Part shown: positions 27,711 to 36,779 of the stretch, piece by piece
How the letters are laid out: each line of letters starts with the position of its first letter
How positions within the stretch are numbered: position 1 is the stretch's first letter
Assembly: GCA_928721565.1 (NCBI GenBank)
Contig: OV788638.1
Coordinates: forward strand, 372,001 to 436,000
Direction of reading: 5' to 3'
Source of the DNA: an uncultured Clostridia bacterium
GTDB taxonomy: Bacteria > Bacillota > Clostridia > TANB77 > CAG-508
DNA: 64,000 nucleotides
The notes under the pieces: generated by a model
Seen by the model: the letters and a program-made list of their open reading frames with translations, nothing else
Told to the model about the DNA's origin: nothing
Database searches by the model: none
Program-made: the position numbers and the translations under genes

Positions 27711-27751
27711 AAAAGTTGTCAATAAGGTTCATCATCCTTTTGACAACTTTT
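27711..27751 (-). terminator. Terminator downstream of the cyclophilin gene
   Basis: AAAAGTTGTCAA (27711-27722) pairs with TTGACAACTTTT (27740-27751). A very similar inverted repeat (GTTGTCAA / TTGACAAC, about 28607-28638) lies upstream of the cyclophilin gene, so the gene is flanked by two copies of the same element. Confidence 0.75.
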
Positions 27752-27754
27752 ATT

Positions 27755-28582
27755 TTATTGTTGATATTGTTTTAAATTAATTCCATATGTTTTATAAACC
27801 CAATCATAATAGTTCCATGTTTCTAATGTATCTGGTTTTCCATAATCAACACCATATGTTTCAACTGAAACTTTTGAAATTATTACATCATTAACTGGTG
27901 TACTCTTTTCTTTTGATTCACTTTTTGATGAAGAATCACTATTTGAACTGCTTGATGTTTCTGTTTCTTTTACTTCAACTTTTTCAATATTATGAACTAC
28001 ATCCATTCCTTCAGTTACTTTTCCAAATGGAGCATAATTTCCATCTAGTGATGAATTATCAGCTGTCATTATGAAAAATTGTGAACCAGCTGAATTATAG
28101 CTCTCTGTTGTTAATGATTTTGAATATTGTTGTGTGTAATCTGCTCTTGCCATAGAAATTATACCCTCTTTGTGTTTTAGAGTATTTTTATTATATCCAT
28201 TTGATAAAAATTCTCCTTTTATACAATAATCTCTATCCTGATCTCCACTTACATCCATTCCTAAATCGCTTAGTTTTGGTGCTCCAGTTCCATCTCCATT
28301 TGAATCTCCACCTTGAATCATAAATCCTTCTACAACTCTGTGGAATTTAAGACCATCATAAAATCCATGTTGTGCAAGTGCTATAAAGTTTGATACAGTT
28401 TGTGGCGCCATTTCTGGATATAACTCAAGTTTTATTGTTCCAAAATCTTGAACTTCCATTGTTACTATTGGATTTTTAACTTCCATTGTAGCCTTTTTAT
28501 AATATCCATAAGATACTCCTCCTATTAATACTACAATTAAAATTAGTGCTATTATTGTTATTATGTTTGAAGCTTTTTTCAT
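27755..28582 (-). CDS. Membrane-anchored cyclophilin-type peptidyl-prolyl isomerase
   Basis: 275 residues from the ATG at 28582 (GGGAGAAAG ribosome site); an upstream in-frame TTG extension lacks one. An N-terminal helix (IITIIALILIVVLIGGV) anchors or exports the protein. The cyclophilin domain follows: FHRVVEGFMIQGGD (catalytic Arg), GSQFFIMTADNSSLDG and YAPFGKVTEGMDVV. A Ser-rich insertion (SSSNSDSSSKSE) sits between the last strands. It would catalyse proline isomerisation in secreted or surface proteins. Confidence 0.94.
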   Translation of the reverse strand: MKKASNIITIIALILIVVLIGGVSYGYYKKATMEVKNPIVTMEVQDFGTIKLELYPEMAPQTVSNFIALAQHGFYDGLKFHRVVEGFMIQGGDSNGDGTGAPKLSDLGMDVSGDQDRDYCIKGEFLSNGYNKNTLKHKEGIISMARADYTQQYSKSLTTESYNSAGSQFFIMTADNSSLDGNYAPFGKVTEGMDVVHNIEKVEVKETETSSSSNSDSSSKSESKEKSTPVNDVIISKVSVETYGVDYGKPDTLETWNYYDWVYKTYGINLKQYQQ

Positions 28583-28639
28583 TTTCTTTCTCCCTTTCTC
28601 TGATATGTTGTCAATAAGACTCGTCAATTTTGACAACTT

Positions 28640-29713
28640 TTAAATTAATATATTATCAAATGCAAATTGTTCTTGCATCTTTTTTAAAGTTTGTTTTATC
28701 GTCTTTGCCCTTACTTCTCCAATTCCCTCTACATTGTCCAAATCACTTATTTCTGCAACTAAGATATGTTGGAATGATTTGAATGATTTTACTAGATTTT
28801 CTACTATTGTACTTGGCATTCTTGGTACTTTGCTTAGTATCCTATATCCTTTAGGATATACTGCTAATTCCTCAAAATTCTCAAAGCTTTCATATCCTAA
28901 TATCTTTGCAATTATTGGTTCTTTTCTTAAATCTTCATGATTTAGTTTTGATAGTTGTTCTAATATATCTCCTGCATCTAAGTCATTCACTTGATAGTCT
29001 TTTACTAATTGAGATTCTTCCTTAGCAAGTCCTCCTATCAGTTCTTCTAGTTGCATATTTACTAGCCTTCCATCATTTCCAAGCTCATAGATTTGTTTTT
29101 TTATTTCTTCTACTATCCTCATTACCATTTCAGCTCTTTGTATAACTGTTAACACATTATCTAGTGTTACTATATCATTAAATTCATATTCATTTAAAAT
29201 ACTTAATTTACTATCATAAACTTTTCTATATTTTTCTAGTGTTTGTATTGCTTGATTTGCCTTGTTTAATACTGCTTCTGTATCTTCTAATATATATCTA
29301 TAATTTTCTTTAAATATTGTTATTATGTTTCTTCTTTGTGATATACTTATTACTAATTCTCCTGTTTGTTTTGCAGTTCTTTCGGCCGTCCTGTGTCTTG
29401 TTCCTGTTTCAACTGTTGGAATTTGATATGATGGTATTAATTGTGCATTGGCAAATAATATTTTTTTCATATCTCCACTTAAAACTATTGCTCCATCCAT
29501 TTTTGCCAATTCATATAATTTTGAAGAAGTATAATCTTCATTTATTAAGAATCCTCCGTCTACTACTTCTTCTATAACTTCTGGTTTATCTGTTATTAAT
29601 AATAACGCTCCTGTCTTTGCTTTTAATATATTTTCAAGACCTTCTCTTATTGGTGTTCCTGGGGCTATTTTCTTCAGTATTGTTGCTATTGGATCTTCTT
29701 TAACTGTACCCAT
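28640..29713 (-). CDS. disA: DNA integrity scanning diadenylate cyclase DisA
   Basis: DisA makes c-di-AMP while scanning DNA and stalls at branched structures. 357 residues: the DAC domain has MDGAIVLSGD and TGTRHRTAERTAKQ (DGA and RHR motifs), a helical spine covers about 140-290, and the C-terminal helix-hairpin-helix (DLDNVEGIGEVRAKTI) binds DNA. It follows radA by 36 bp on the same strand; radA-disA is a conserved Firmicute pair. Confidence 0.97.
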   Translation of the reverse strand: MGTVKEDPIATILKKIAPGTPIREGLENILKAKTGALLLITDKPEVIEEVVDGGFLINEDYTSSKLYELAKMDGAIVLSGDMKKILFANAQLIPSYQIPTVETGTRHRTAERTAKQTGELVISISQRRNIITIFKENYRYILEDTEAVLNKANQAIQTLEKYRKVYDSKLSILNEYEFNDIVTLDNVLTVIQRAEMVMRIVEEIKKQIYELGNDGRLVNMQLEELIGGLAKEESQLVKDYQVNDLDAGDILEQLSKLNHEDLRKEPIIAKILGYESFENFEELAVYPKGYRILSKVPRMPSTIVENLVKSFKSFQHILVAEISDLDNVEGIGEVRAKTIKQTLKKMQEQFAFDNILI

Positions 29714-29749
29714 TTTTTGTTTTACCTCCTTAAAATATTTACTGTATAA

Positions 29750-31111
29750 CTACTTTATTTTAAGTATTCTTAACATATCCCCTATACTCTTGACACCTAT
29801 TATATCTAATTTATAGTCATCTTTCAAGCCTTTTTTATTATTTTCTGGAATAATACATGTTTTAAATCCCAATTTTTCTGCTTCTTTCAACCTTTTTTCT
29901 ATCAAATTAATTCTTCTAACTTCTCCAGTTAATCCTACTTCTCCCATTACAACAGTAGATTGCGGAATCGGTACATTTTTGTATGATGATGCAACTGTTG
30001 CTATAATTCCCAAATCTGCTGCTGGCTCTGAAATCTTCATTCCTCCTGCAATGTTTAAATAAACATCCTGATTTCCAAGTGATAAGCCCGCTTTTTTTTC
30101 TAATACTGCAATTAAAACAGCTAATCTGTTATAATCAAAACCATTTGCAGTTCTTTTAGGCAATCCAAATACTGTTTGTGATGTCAATGCTTGCACTTCC
30201 ACTAGTATAGGTCTAGTTCCTTCAATACTTGCTAATATGCATGAACCTGATGGATTGTCATCTCTTTCTGTAATTAATATATCTGATGGGTTTGTAACTT
30301 CGCACATTCCCTCTTGTCTCATCTCAAACATTCCTATTTCATTTGTTGAACCAAATCTATTTTTTACTGCCCTTAAAATTCTATATGTATTATATCTCTC
30401 TCCTTCAAGGTAAAGTACTGTATCCACCATGTGTTCTAATACTCTTGGTCCTGCTATATTTCCCTCTTTAGTTACATGCCCAATAATAATTGTTGTAATT
30501 TGTTGAGCCTTGCACATTCTCATAATCTGTGATGTAATCTCTCTTACCTGACTTACGCTTCCTGCTGCCGCTGTAATTTCATCTGAATACATTGTTTGAA
30601 TAGAATCAATTATTACAAGTTTTGGTTTCATATCTGCTATTGCATCTTTTATAATATCAATATCTGTTTCTCCCAAAAACATTAATTCTTCATTTTTTAC
30701 TCCAAGTCTATCTGCTCTTAATTTTATTTGTTCTGCTGACTCTTCTCCTGACACATACAATACTTTTCCATCACCATGAACTTTTTCACATAGTTGTAAT
30801 ATCAATGTAGACTTTCCTATACCTGGTTCTCCTCCAAGTAATATTAATGAACCTTTTACTAAGCCTCCACCTAACACTCTATCCAATTCTAGATATCCAG
30901 TTGAAGTTCTATTAGCCTCTTGGCCTACATAACTGTTTAAAGGTTTAGGAGTATTATTTATTTTTTTCTCTATTTTATTTGTTTCAGTATATTTTTCTAT
31001 CTTCTGTTCATAAAATGTGTTCCAACTGTTGCAAGCTGGACATTTGCCTAACCATTTAGGTGACTCATTTCCACATTCGCTACACACAAAAACTGTTTTT
31101 GCTTTAGCCAT
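29750..31111 (-). CDS. radA: DNA repair protein RadA (Sms)
   Basis: A RecA-like helicase that extends heteroduplex during recombination. 453 residues: N-terminal zinc finger (CSECG and CPACN), Walker A GGEPGIGKSTL, Walker B VIIDSIQTM, the RadA-specific KNRFGS at about 255-260, and a C-terminal Lon-protease-like domain. A start codon with GGAGGAAAT ribosome site is clear. The leader holds a GGTCATTTA / TAAATGACC hairpin (31155-31183). Confidence 0.97.
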   Translation of the reverse strand: MAKAKTVFVCSECGNESPKWLGKCPACNSWNTFYEQKIEKYTETNKIEKKINNTPKPLNSYVGQEANRTSTGYLELDRVLGGGLVKGSLILLGGEPGIGKSTLILQLCEKVHGDGKVLYVSGEESAEQIKLRADRLGVKNEELMFLGETDIDIIKDAIADMKPKLVIIDSIQTMYSDEITAAAGSVSQVREITSQIMRMCKAQQITTIIIGHVTKEGNIAGPRVLEHMVDTVLYLEGERYNTYRILRAVKNRFGSTNEIGMFEMRQEGMCEVTNPSDILITERDDNPSGSCILASIEGTRPILVEVQALTSQTVFGLPKRTANGFDYNRLAVLIAVLEKKAGLSLGNQDVYLNIAGGMKISEPAADLGIIATVASSYKNVPIPQSTVVMGEVGLTGEVRRINLIEKRLKEAEKLGFKTCIIPENNKKGLKDDYKLDIIGVKSIGDMLRILKIK

Positions 31112-31329
31112 ATTTCCTCCTCTATTCGATCTATTTGATCATTTGTGTCATCTGGGTCATTTAGGACCGTTTCTTAAATGACCAACGCAATTGTTATACT
31201 ATCATATTTTTATTTTAATTACAATACTTGGTATTTATTTCCTTTGATTTTGTTTTTACCTCGTGTTATCATATCTATAAAGATATATAAATTAATTTTT
31301 GAAGTTTTAAAACTTCGATGGAGGTTGTT

Positions 31330-31575
31330 ATGCAAAAATTTTTTTTAGGTCTCAAAAACCTAGATAAAGAAACATATAAAATAATGAAATATGGATTACT
31401 ATTTTCTGGTCTAATTTGTCTATCTGCTGTAGGAATTTTACTTTTGTACATATTTCTTGGTATAAATCTTTTTTATCATTTAGGTTTGATTTTAATAAAA
31501 TCTAGTTTTACTTTTGGTGTTGAATTTATAATTTGTGGAATCATTGTTGATTTTATAAAAAACAAAGGGATTTGA
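31330..31575 (+). CDS. Small hypothetical membrane protein, 81 aa
   Basis: Start at the ATG 31330; the upstream in-frame ATG at 31318 overlaps GGAGG, which must be the ribosome site. Two hydrophobic helices (YGLLFSGLICLSAVGILLLY and a second near 48-72) in a short basic protein starting MQKFFLGLKNLDKETYKI. This type is seen near housekeeping genes of clostridia, but I cannot name a function. The stop codon overlaps the terminator stem AAAGGGAT / ATCCCTTT (31564-31584). Confidence 0.65.
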   Translation: MQKFFLGLKNLDKETYKIMKYGLLFSGLICLSAVGILLLYIFLGINLFYHLGLILIKSSFTFGVEFIICGIIVDFIKNKGI

Positions 31576-31669
31576 AATCCCTTTTTCTATTGACTTTTTT
31601 TCTTTTTATATTTAAAATATTTTTTATAATTTATTTATTATTACATATATTAAGAAGGGTGGTGATATT

Positions 31670-32353
31670 ATGGAGACATATGGTGATGGAAATGCTATCC
31701 ATACTATGGATACAAACCAAGTTCTTACTAATACATTTTTTAGAATGTTTTTGGGATTGCTTGCAAGTGCTTTAACTGCCTTTTACGTATATAAATCTGG
31801 TTTATATATTTCTATTATCTCAGGTGGTAGTTATATGGCTTTAGCTATTATTGAACTTGCTGTTGTTTTAATATTTTCTTTACTATTTAAAAAACTTTCT
31901 CCAACTGCTGTTACTATTTTATTTTTTACTTATGCATTTATAAATGGTTTTACTTTGTCAGTAATTTTTGTTGCATATGAAATGACTTCTATTGTTTATG
32001 CTTTTGCTGGAACGTCTGCTTTATTTGGTATTTTGTCTTTAATTGGCTACAAAACTGATAAGGATATTTCAAATTGGGGAAATATTTTGACTGTTGCTCT
32101 TATTGTTGGTATTGTTTTAACTATTATTAATATTTTTGTTGGCAATACTATGCTAGATATCGCTTTGGATTGGGCTATTTTGCTTATTTTCTTTGGCTTG
32201 ACTATTTATGATATGAATAAGATTAAACTTATGCAACAGGCTGGTTTTTGTGAAGATGAAAAATTATATGTTTATGGTGCTATGGAACTTTACTTAGATT
32301 TTATTAATATTTTTCTTCGTATTTTATCTTTATTTGGTAAACGTAGAGATTAA
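31670..32353 (+). CDS. Bax inhibitor-1 / YccA family membrane protein
   Basis: 227 residues with seven predicted helices. Features of the BI-1/YetJ family are the opening Thr-x-x-F-FRMFLGLLASALTA, the internal TVTILFFTYAFINGFTLS-like stretch, GLTIYDMNKIK with the conserved Asp pair region, and YGAMELYLDFINIFLRIL at the end. Members are pH-sensitive Ca2+ leak channels or protease (FtsH) partners. It is a single gene upstream of tRNA-Pro. Confidence 0.92.
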   Translation: METYGDGNAIHTMDTNQVLTNTFFRMFLGLLASALTAFYVYKSGLYISIISGGSYMALAIIELAVVLIFSLLFKKLSPTAVTILFFTYAFINGFTLSVIFVAYEMTSIVYAFAGTSALFGILSLIGYKTDKDISNWGNILTVALIVGIVLTIINIFVGNTMLDIALDWAILLIFFGLTIYDMNKIKLMQQAGFCEDEKLYVYGAMELYLDFINIFLRILSLFGKRRD

Positions 32354-32444
32354 TTTGAATTTTTTAAATTTTTTTTAAAAAAAGCCTTGAATTTGTTTTT
32401 AATTTGTGCTATTATATATAGGCATTAGCAATTACAACATTTAT

Positions 32445-32520
32445 CGAGGCGTAGCGCAGTTGGTAGCGCGCGTGGTTTGGGACCATGAGGTCGCAGGTTC
32501 GATCCCTGTCGCCTCGACCA
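32445..32520 (+). tRNA. tRNA-Pro (anticodon TGG)
   Basis: 76 nt: acceptor CGAGGCG pairs with CGCCTCG, anticodon loop TTTGGGA gives TGG, T-arm GCAGG-TTCGATC-CCTGT, CCA encoded. Its promoter is TTGAAT (32387-32392), 17 bp, TATTAT (32410-32415). A hairpin with T-run follows (AGCTGTTTTCAAG and CTTGAAAGCAG arms, about 32527-32572). Confidence 0.97.
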
Positions 32521-32792
32521 TATTTAGAGCTGTTTTCAAGAAAATTCGAAAGAACTTGAAAGCAGTTTTTATTATATAAAGATACTATTTTCTAGGATTT
32601 TAGGAAATAGTATTTTTTTAGTTCAATTCTAAAAAATTCTGTAAAATTCTCAAAATCCGATTATTTTGTTCCGAAAAATGTTCCGCAATGAATTTTTGCT
32701 CTTAAAAAAATGTTCAGAAATGTTCCGCAAAATAAATTTATTGATATTTCAACACTTTCAGGAATTTCAAAACTGAAAGGAGAACTATTGTT
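32521..32792. other. Junction region between tRNA-Pro and the mobile-element relic
   Basis: Two hairpins with T-runs come first (tRNA terminator; then ATACTATTTTCT / AGGAAATAGTAT near 32582-32617). They are followed by short direct repeats of ATGTTCCGCAA and ATGTTCAGAA (about 32674-32735), which could be binding sites of the RepA below. No ORF. I looked for a second copy of the tRNA-Pro 3' end further right and found none. Confidence 0.5.
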
Positions 32793-33648
32793 ATGGATTT
32801 CATACCTTACAAATCAAATGAAACATTAGAGCATAAATACTATCAAATTCATCAAGAATTATTTGTAAATGAAAAATACAAAAACAAATTAAATTCAGAT
32901 AGTAAAATTTTATATGCTTTTTTGTTAGATAGATTATCTTTATCTCAAAAAAATCATTGGATAGATGAAGATAATAATGTTTATCTAATTTTTACAAGAG
33001 AAGAAGTACAAGAGAAATTGAATTTATCAGATAAAACAGTAACTAAATCATTTAAGATATTAATGGAAGTAAATTTAGTTCAAGAGAAAAGACAAGGTCT
33101 AGGAAAACCTAATTTAATATATGTTGGAAAGATTAATCATTCAGACTCGGAGAATTTACGATTCTTGAATCGGAGAATCTACGACTCTTGACTCGGAAAA
33201 TTTACGAGGAATCAATACTAATATAATCAATACTGATTCCATCAATCCTAAAAGTGATGAAGAACTTTTATTGATAAAAGAGAAATGTAATTTAAATGAA
33301 TTTACAAAAGAAGAAAAAACAATTTTAGAAGATGTAATTGATAATCTTTATTATACAGATAATTTAAAAGTTGGAAATATAACAGTTAATCATTTTAAAA
33401 TATTGGACAAGCTTAATTTAATAACAAAAACTAATCTTGTTCAATTATTAGATATATTGAAAAATACACCTAATATACAAAATGCTAAAAATTATTTGAT
33501 GATTTGCTTATCCAATAATTTGGGAAATATCAATATAAACAAAATAACCAAAAAGGCAGATACCATTAAGGCAAATAAAAGAGAATATCCTGCTGGCTCA
33601 CTTGATTTCTTATATGCTAACCTTGATACACTAGATGATACTATATAA
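32793..33648 (+). pseudogene. Replication initiator RepA (RepA_N type), frameshifted
   Basis: The first ORF (32793-33191) starts MDFIPYKSNETLEHKYYQIH after AAAGGAG and has the RepA_N winged-helix: LNSDSKILYAFLLDRL, FTREEVQEKLNLSDKTVTKS and EKRQGLGKPNLIYVG. The rest (open from about 33193, to 33648) is in the +1 frame and matches the C-terminal part (FTKEEKTILEDVIDNLY). The break falls in tandem 23-bp repeats (about 33141-33205, GACTCGGAGAATTTACGATT type), so slippage probably caused it. RepA_N plasmids often carry their origin inside this part of rep, so these repeats may be iterons. Confidence 0.82.
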
Positions 33649-33700
33649 GAAATTGCTCCGATATGAAGTTGCAAGCACTAACTTTAAACTGCGACTTCAC

Positions 33701-33809
33701 TATAATTTGTTATAGCGTAAGCTATGGCAAATTATAGCCTAAAAAATGCTTTAGCAGTTTTTAGGAATAACCCCGTAGGGCACACAGACAAACTTGTTTG
33801 TCTAGTGTG
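33701..33809. other. Candidate oriT region upstream of the relaxase gene
   Basis: Three hairpins in 110 bp: TATAATTTG / CAAATTATA (33701-33736, with inner TATAGC / GCTATG); a short one near 33740-33763; and CACACAGACAAAC-TT-GTTTGTCT-A-GTGTG (33781-33809). No ORF. MobV relaxases nick in the hairpin-rich segment just upstream of their own gene, which starts 45 bp later. The nick site cannot be placed. Confidence 0.5.
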
Positions 33810-33854
33810 TTAGACAAATAAATTTGTTTTAGTACAAGAAAGGACTTTGGAGCT

Positions 33855-35084
33855 ATGAGTTATGCTATAGTAAGAAATGAGAAATTAACACGAGCTGAGG
33901 TAAATGGTAAATGCACCCACAATGATAGGAAAGCAAAATGTCATACAAATAAAGATATTGATCCAACCAGAACACATTTAAATTATTATATAAAGAAAAA
34001 CAATTGCACCTATACAAAGGAATTTGACAAATTACGAAGTGAACAGAATTTAGCAGGTCATTTAAGGGAAAACAGTATTATAATGTGTCAACTAATATTT
34101 ACATCTGACCAAGAATTTTTTAATAAAATTGGAGAACAAGAAACAAAAAGATACTTTGATGAATGCTATAAATTTATCTGCAATTACAAAAATCTTGGAG
34201 AAAAAAATATTATATCCGCTGTAGTTCATTTAGATGAAGGAGCACCACATTTACATTTAATGTTTGTTCCAGTAGTTCATACAAAAGATAAAGATGGCAA
34301 GCCAATAGAAAAAATTTGTGCAAGAGATTTTTGGAAAGGTAGAGATAGTTATAGAAAATTACAAGATGCCTATTTTGAACATGTTAAAAGTAAAGGGTTT
34401 GATTTAGAAAGAGGCTTATATGTTGAAGAAACTAATAGAAAAAATCTGTCAGTTGAAGAATTTAAAAAAGTAACTAATTATGCTAAAACAAAAGAAATTT
34501 TAAAAACTGCAACTTTAGAGTTACCAAACACACCCGAACTACAAGATATAAAAAAACTTGTTTTAAATAGAGATAAAATAATTGAAGAACAAATTATAAA
34601 ACCTCAAAACAAACTAATAGAAGAACTTCATAATGAAAATGTTGCTTTACACAAGGAATTATCTAAACAAACTGAAATAATAGATGTTGCAGAAGAGTTT
34701 GTAAAAGAAAAAGAAAGTTTACAAAATGAAAATAAAAATTTAAAACGAACTATTTGTTTATTGCAACAATCCAAAAATCAAGATGAAGAAGATTTAAAAT
34801 TTGAATATGAAAATAAAATTGACCATATAGAACATAAATATCAGAAAAAGATAAAAAAATTAGAAAAAGAAAATAAAGGCTTAAACAAAATAATTGATAA
34901 ATTTAAAGATAATTTAAAAAAGTTTCTTAAATGGTTGTGTCATAAATTTTCATATCCTTGCGAGGATGACCTTATAAGAGATTTTAATAAAGAAACATAT
35001 TCGTATATTAATTTTGAAAAGCAACTCGATACAAGCCATTTTGGAAAGGATGATAATGAAATGGATTATGATACGAGGATTTGA
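33855..35084 (+). CDS. MobV-type relaxase (Mob/Pre plasmid recombination enzyme)
   Basis: Nicks oriT and pilots plasmid DNA in mobilisation. 409 residues: the N-terminus MSYAIVRNEKLTRAEV is typical, followed by the H-x-N-R-type segment (THNDRK), the two-metal motif VVHLDEGAPHLHLMF (HxDExxPHxH, about 126-140) and FWKGRDSYRKLQD. A long coiled coil (about 230-360) ends the protein. The catalytic domain looks intact, so mobilisation in trans might still be possible although RepA is broken. Confidence 0.94.
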   Translation: MSYAIVRNEKLTRAEVNGKCTHNDRKAKCHTNKDIDPTRTHLNYYIKKNNCTYTKEFDKLRSEQNLAGHLRENSIIMCQLIFTSDQEFFNKIGEQETKRYFDECYKFICNYKNLGEKNIISAVVHLDEGAPHLHLMFVPVVHTKDKDGKPIEKICARDFWKGRDSYRKLQDAYFEHVKSKGFDLERGLYVEETNRKNLSVEEFKKVTNYAKTKEILKTATLELPNTPELQDIKKLVLNRDKIIEEQIIKPQNKLIEELHNENVALHKELSKQTEIIDVAEEFVKEKESLQNENKNLKRTICLLQQSKNQDEEDLKFEYENKIDHIEHKYQKKIKKLEKENKGLNKIIDKFKDNLKKFLKWLCHKFSYPCEDDLIRDFNKETYSYINFEKQLDTSHFGKDDNEMDYDTRI

Positions 35085-35089
35085 TAAAT

Positions 35090-35440
35090 ATGAAAATAGA
35101 TTATAGAAAATGTAGAGATTACTACATTCCTAACTTGGTAATCTCAAATACTAAAAATTTTAAATTAGGAAAATACGGAAAAATGAGATTAAATTATTTA
35201 AAAACTCAAAAGAAAGCTGAATATACAATTTTATTAATGGAAGATAAATTAAGTGAACACTTACAAGAAATTGATAAAACTGCAACTAATAGATATAACC
35301 TGTTAATGAAACAATTTGCAGAACAAGAAAATATTACAGAAGAATTAAAAGCCATAAATCAACTTGATTGGGTTGGCAAAATGAATTCAATTAAAAATCG
35401 TGTTGAAGAAATTATATTTAATGAATTAATTTATGTATAG
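35090..35440 (+). CDS. TnpV-type transposon-encoded protein
   Basis: 116 residues from the ATG at 35090 (GAGG 11 bases upstream; the TTG at 35081 is too close to it). The sequence LGKYGKMRLNYLKTQKKAEY, then the LSEHLQEIDKTA and VGKMNSIKNRVEEIIFNELIY blocks, match TnpV proteins carried by Clostridium mobilizable transposons such as Tn4451 relatives. Their role is unclear. It overlaps the end of the mob gene region and is part of the same operon. Confidence 0.8.
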   Translation: MKIDYRKCRDYYIPNLVISNTKNFKLGKYGKMRLNYLKTQKKAEYTILLMEDKLSEHLQEIDKTATNRYNLLMKQFAEQENITEELKAINQLDWVGKMNSIKNRVEEIIFNELIYV

Positions 35441-35451
35441 GGGGATTGGCA

Positions 35452-35778
35452 ATGGAAGAAAAATTAAAACCATTTATAGAAGAATATAGTGATGATTTTT
35501 ACGAAAGTATTGAAGATATAAGAATTTATTTAAGAAATAATAATAAAGAATATATTGAATTAAAAAGCAAAATCCATAAATTAATGGATAAAAATTTAAA
35601 CATACAAAAACTTTACGATGAAAAATATCTTAAGGATGGACTTTCTAAGGAAGAATGCAAAGACTTATCTAAAATTTTGGTATTATATGATAGCCTCGAA
35701 GATATTGTTGTAAAGGAAATCTATTTTAAAGGTGGATTGGATGCTTATTATTATTTTAAAAGGATAGGATTAATTTAA
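35452..35778 (+). CDS. Small hypothetical protein of the mobile element, 108 aa
   Basis: Starts at the ATG 35452 seven bases after GGGGG. Acidic and helical (LKPFIEEYSDDFYESIEDI...), with no membrane segment and no recognised domain. The last gene of the repA-mob-tnpV strand, 12 bp after tnpV, ending before the terminator at 35849-35885. Small proteins of this kind often close such mobilisation operons, but I cannot name it. Confidence 0.6.
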   Translation: MEEKLKPFIEEYSDDFYESIEDIRIYLRNNNKEYIELKSKIHKLMDKNLNIQKLYDEKYLKDGLSKEECKDLSKILVLYDSLEDIVVKEIYFKGGLDAYYYFKRIGLI

Positions 35779-35848
35779 ACTAAAATAAAAAATAAACATG
35801 ATTTAAATGCATTTTCTCCCTTTGTAATTAAGTATAATAATTGAAAAA

Positions 35849-35885
35849 AAGAACTAGCAAGTTTGAAATAATCTTACTAGTTCTT
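35849..35885. terminator. Bidirectional terminator
   Basis: AAGAACTAGCAAG (35849-35861) pairs with CTTACTAGTTCTT (35873-35885), 13 bp with one G-T pair. A-run and T-run on the two sides. It lies between the mob operon and the convergent 35914 gene. Confidence 0.85.
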
Positions 35886-35913
35886 TAACCTCTTAATTAA
35901 TTTAGTTTCATAA

Positions 35914-36117
35914 CTAAATCCAACTTTTGTCATCATTATATGCTGATTGTTTTGACATATTGCGCTCCGCAGCATTTTGTTTGATTTTAGGAGCAATAGA
36001 ACGATTTATTGCATCCATATCTGCTCTTGTAATAGTTCTGACAACTTTTTTCTGTTTTTTCTTAACACTACTTGCTGGATAGGCTAATTTCTTAACCCGT
36101 TCGTCAATTGATGGCAT
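35914..36117 (-). CDS. Small basic hypothetical protein, 67 aa
   Basis: MPSIDERVKKLAYPASSV and onward, after AAGGAGGTAACAACTT. Basic middle (KKKQKKVVRTITRADMD), no Cys, no membrane segment. It lies 14 bp after the membrane-protein relic at 36132-36728 on the same strand. If that gene was an AgrB relative, this could occupy the AgrD position, but it has no Cys and no recognisable signal-peptide layout, so I do not call it AgrD. Confidence 0.5.
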   Translation of the reverse strand: MPSIDERVKKLAYPASSVKKKQKKVVRTITRADMDAINRSIAPKIKQNAAERNMSKQSAYNDDKSWI

Positions 36118-36131
36118 AAGTTGTTACCTCC

Positions 36132-36728
36132 TTATAAGATTTCAAAAAATTCGTAGAAATTCATGCCGTTTTCTTCTCCAACATTTATAAAAGGAATTAA
36201 TATTACATATATTGCTGTAATAAATGCCAATTCATACGCTGAAGAACCGACAACAAGAAGTCCTATGACTAAAAACAATACACTTAAGCACAATGTTATA
36301 ACTTGATTGTAAATTTCCATTTTTTCCGTATATTCTCTTCCTGATATTATAAGTCTATCTGTAAAAAATAATATTATCAATCCAAGAATTCCTGCGAAAA
36401 TAGAGCTAAGTTCAATAGTTATAAGTATAAGCCATGTTTTTCCTTGAAAAATAGATACACCAATTATTATTATATTTGATATGAAATATAAAGTTTGGTA
36501 TATTTTTTCTCTTAAAGAACACTCCCACATGGATTTCTTATATCCAAAGAAGTATAATGAAACTACATGTAAAAGAATATATATTATGTTAGTCCGTATA
36601 GAAAAGTTTTTTAAAAACATGCACCCTATTATTAACAATGCCATATACATTCTTTGAAACAGAAATTCATAATTTCATTCAATACCACAGAGATATATTT
36701 CTCTAGCTTTTGATAATCTTTTTTTCAT
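36132..36728 (-). pseudogene. AgrB-like membrane protein gene with in-frame stop
   Basis: The only good start (GGAGGAATTTTCACTT then ATG at 36728) gives MKKRLSKAREIYLCGIE, then TGA. The same frame reopens and runs to 36132, so a 199-codon gene is interrupted at codon 18. The remaining ORF from 36650 has no ribosome site. About five hydrophobic helices and a length near 198 aa fit an AgrB-type protein (EIYLxGIE start), but the AgrB His/Cys protease residues are not visible. It may be an unrelated membrane protein. Confidence 0.45.
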
Positions 36729-36779
36729 AAGTGAAAATTCCTCCTTAACAAATTTGTTTGCGAGTATCATTTAAATAAT

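Noticed and set aside
31572..31775. 67-codon ORF before the Bax-inhibitor gene
   Set aside because: It overlaps the terminator and the start of the conserved gene in another frame and has no ribosome site.
35914..36117. AgrD autoinducer precursor next to the AgrB-like relic
   Set aside because: The 67-aa product has no Cys or clear ring motif and lacks the amphipathic-leader and acidic-tail layout.
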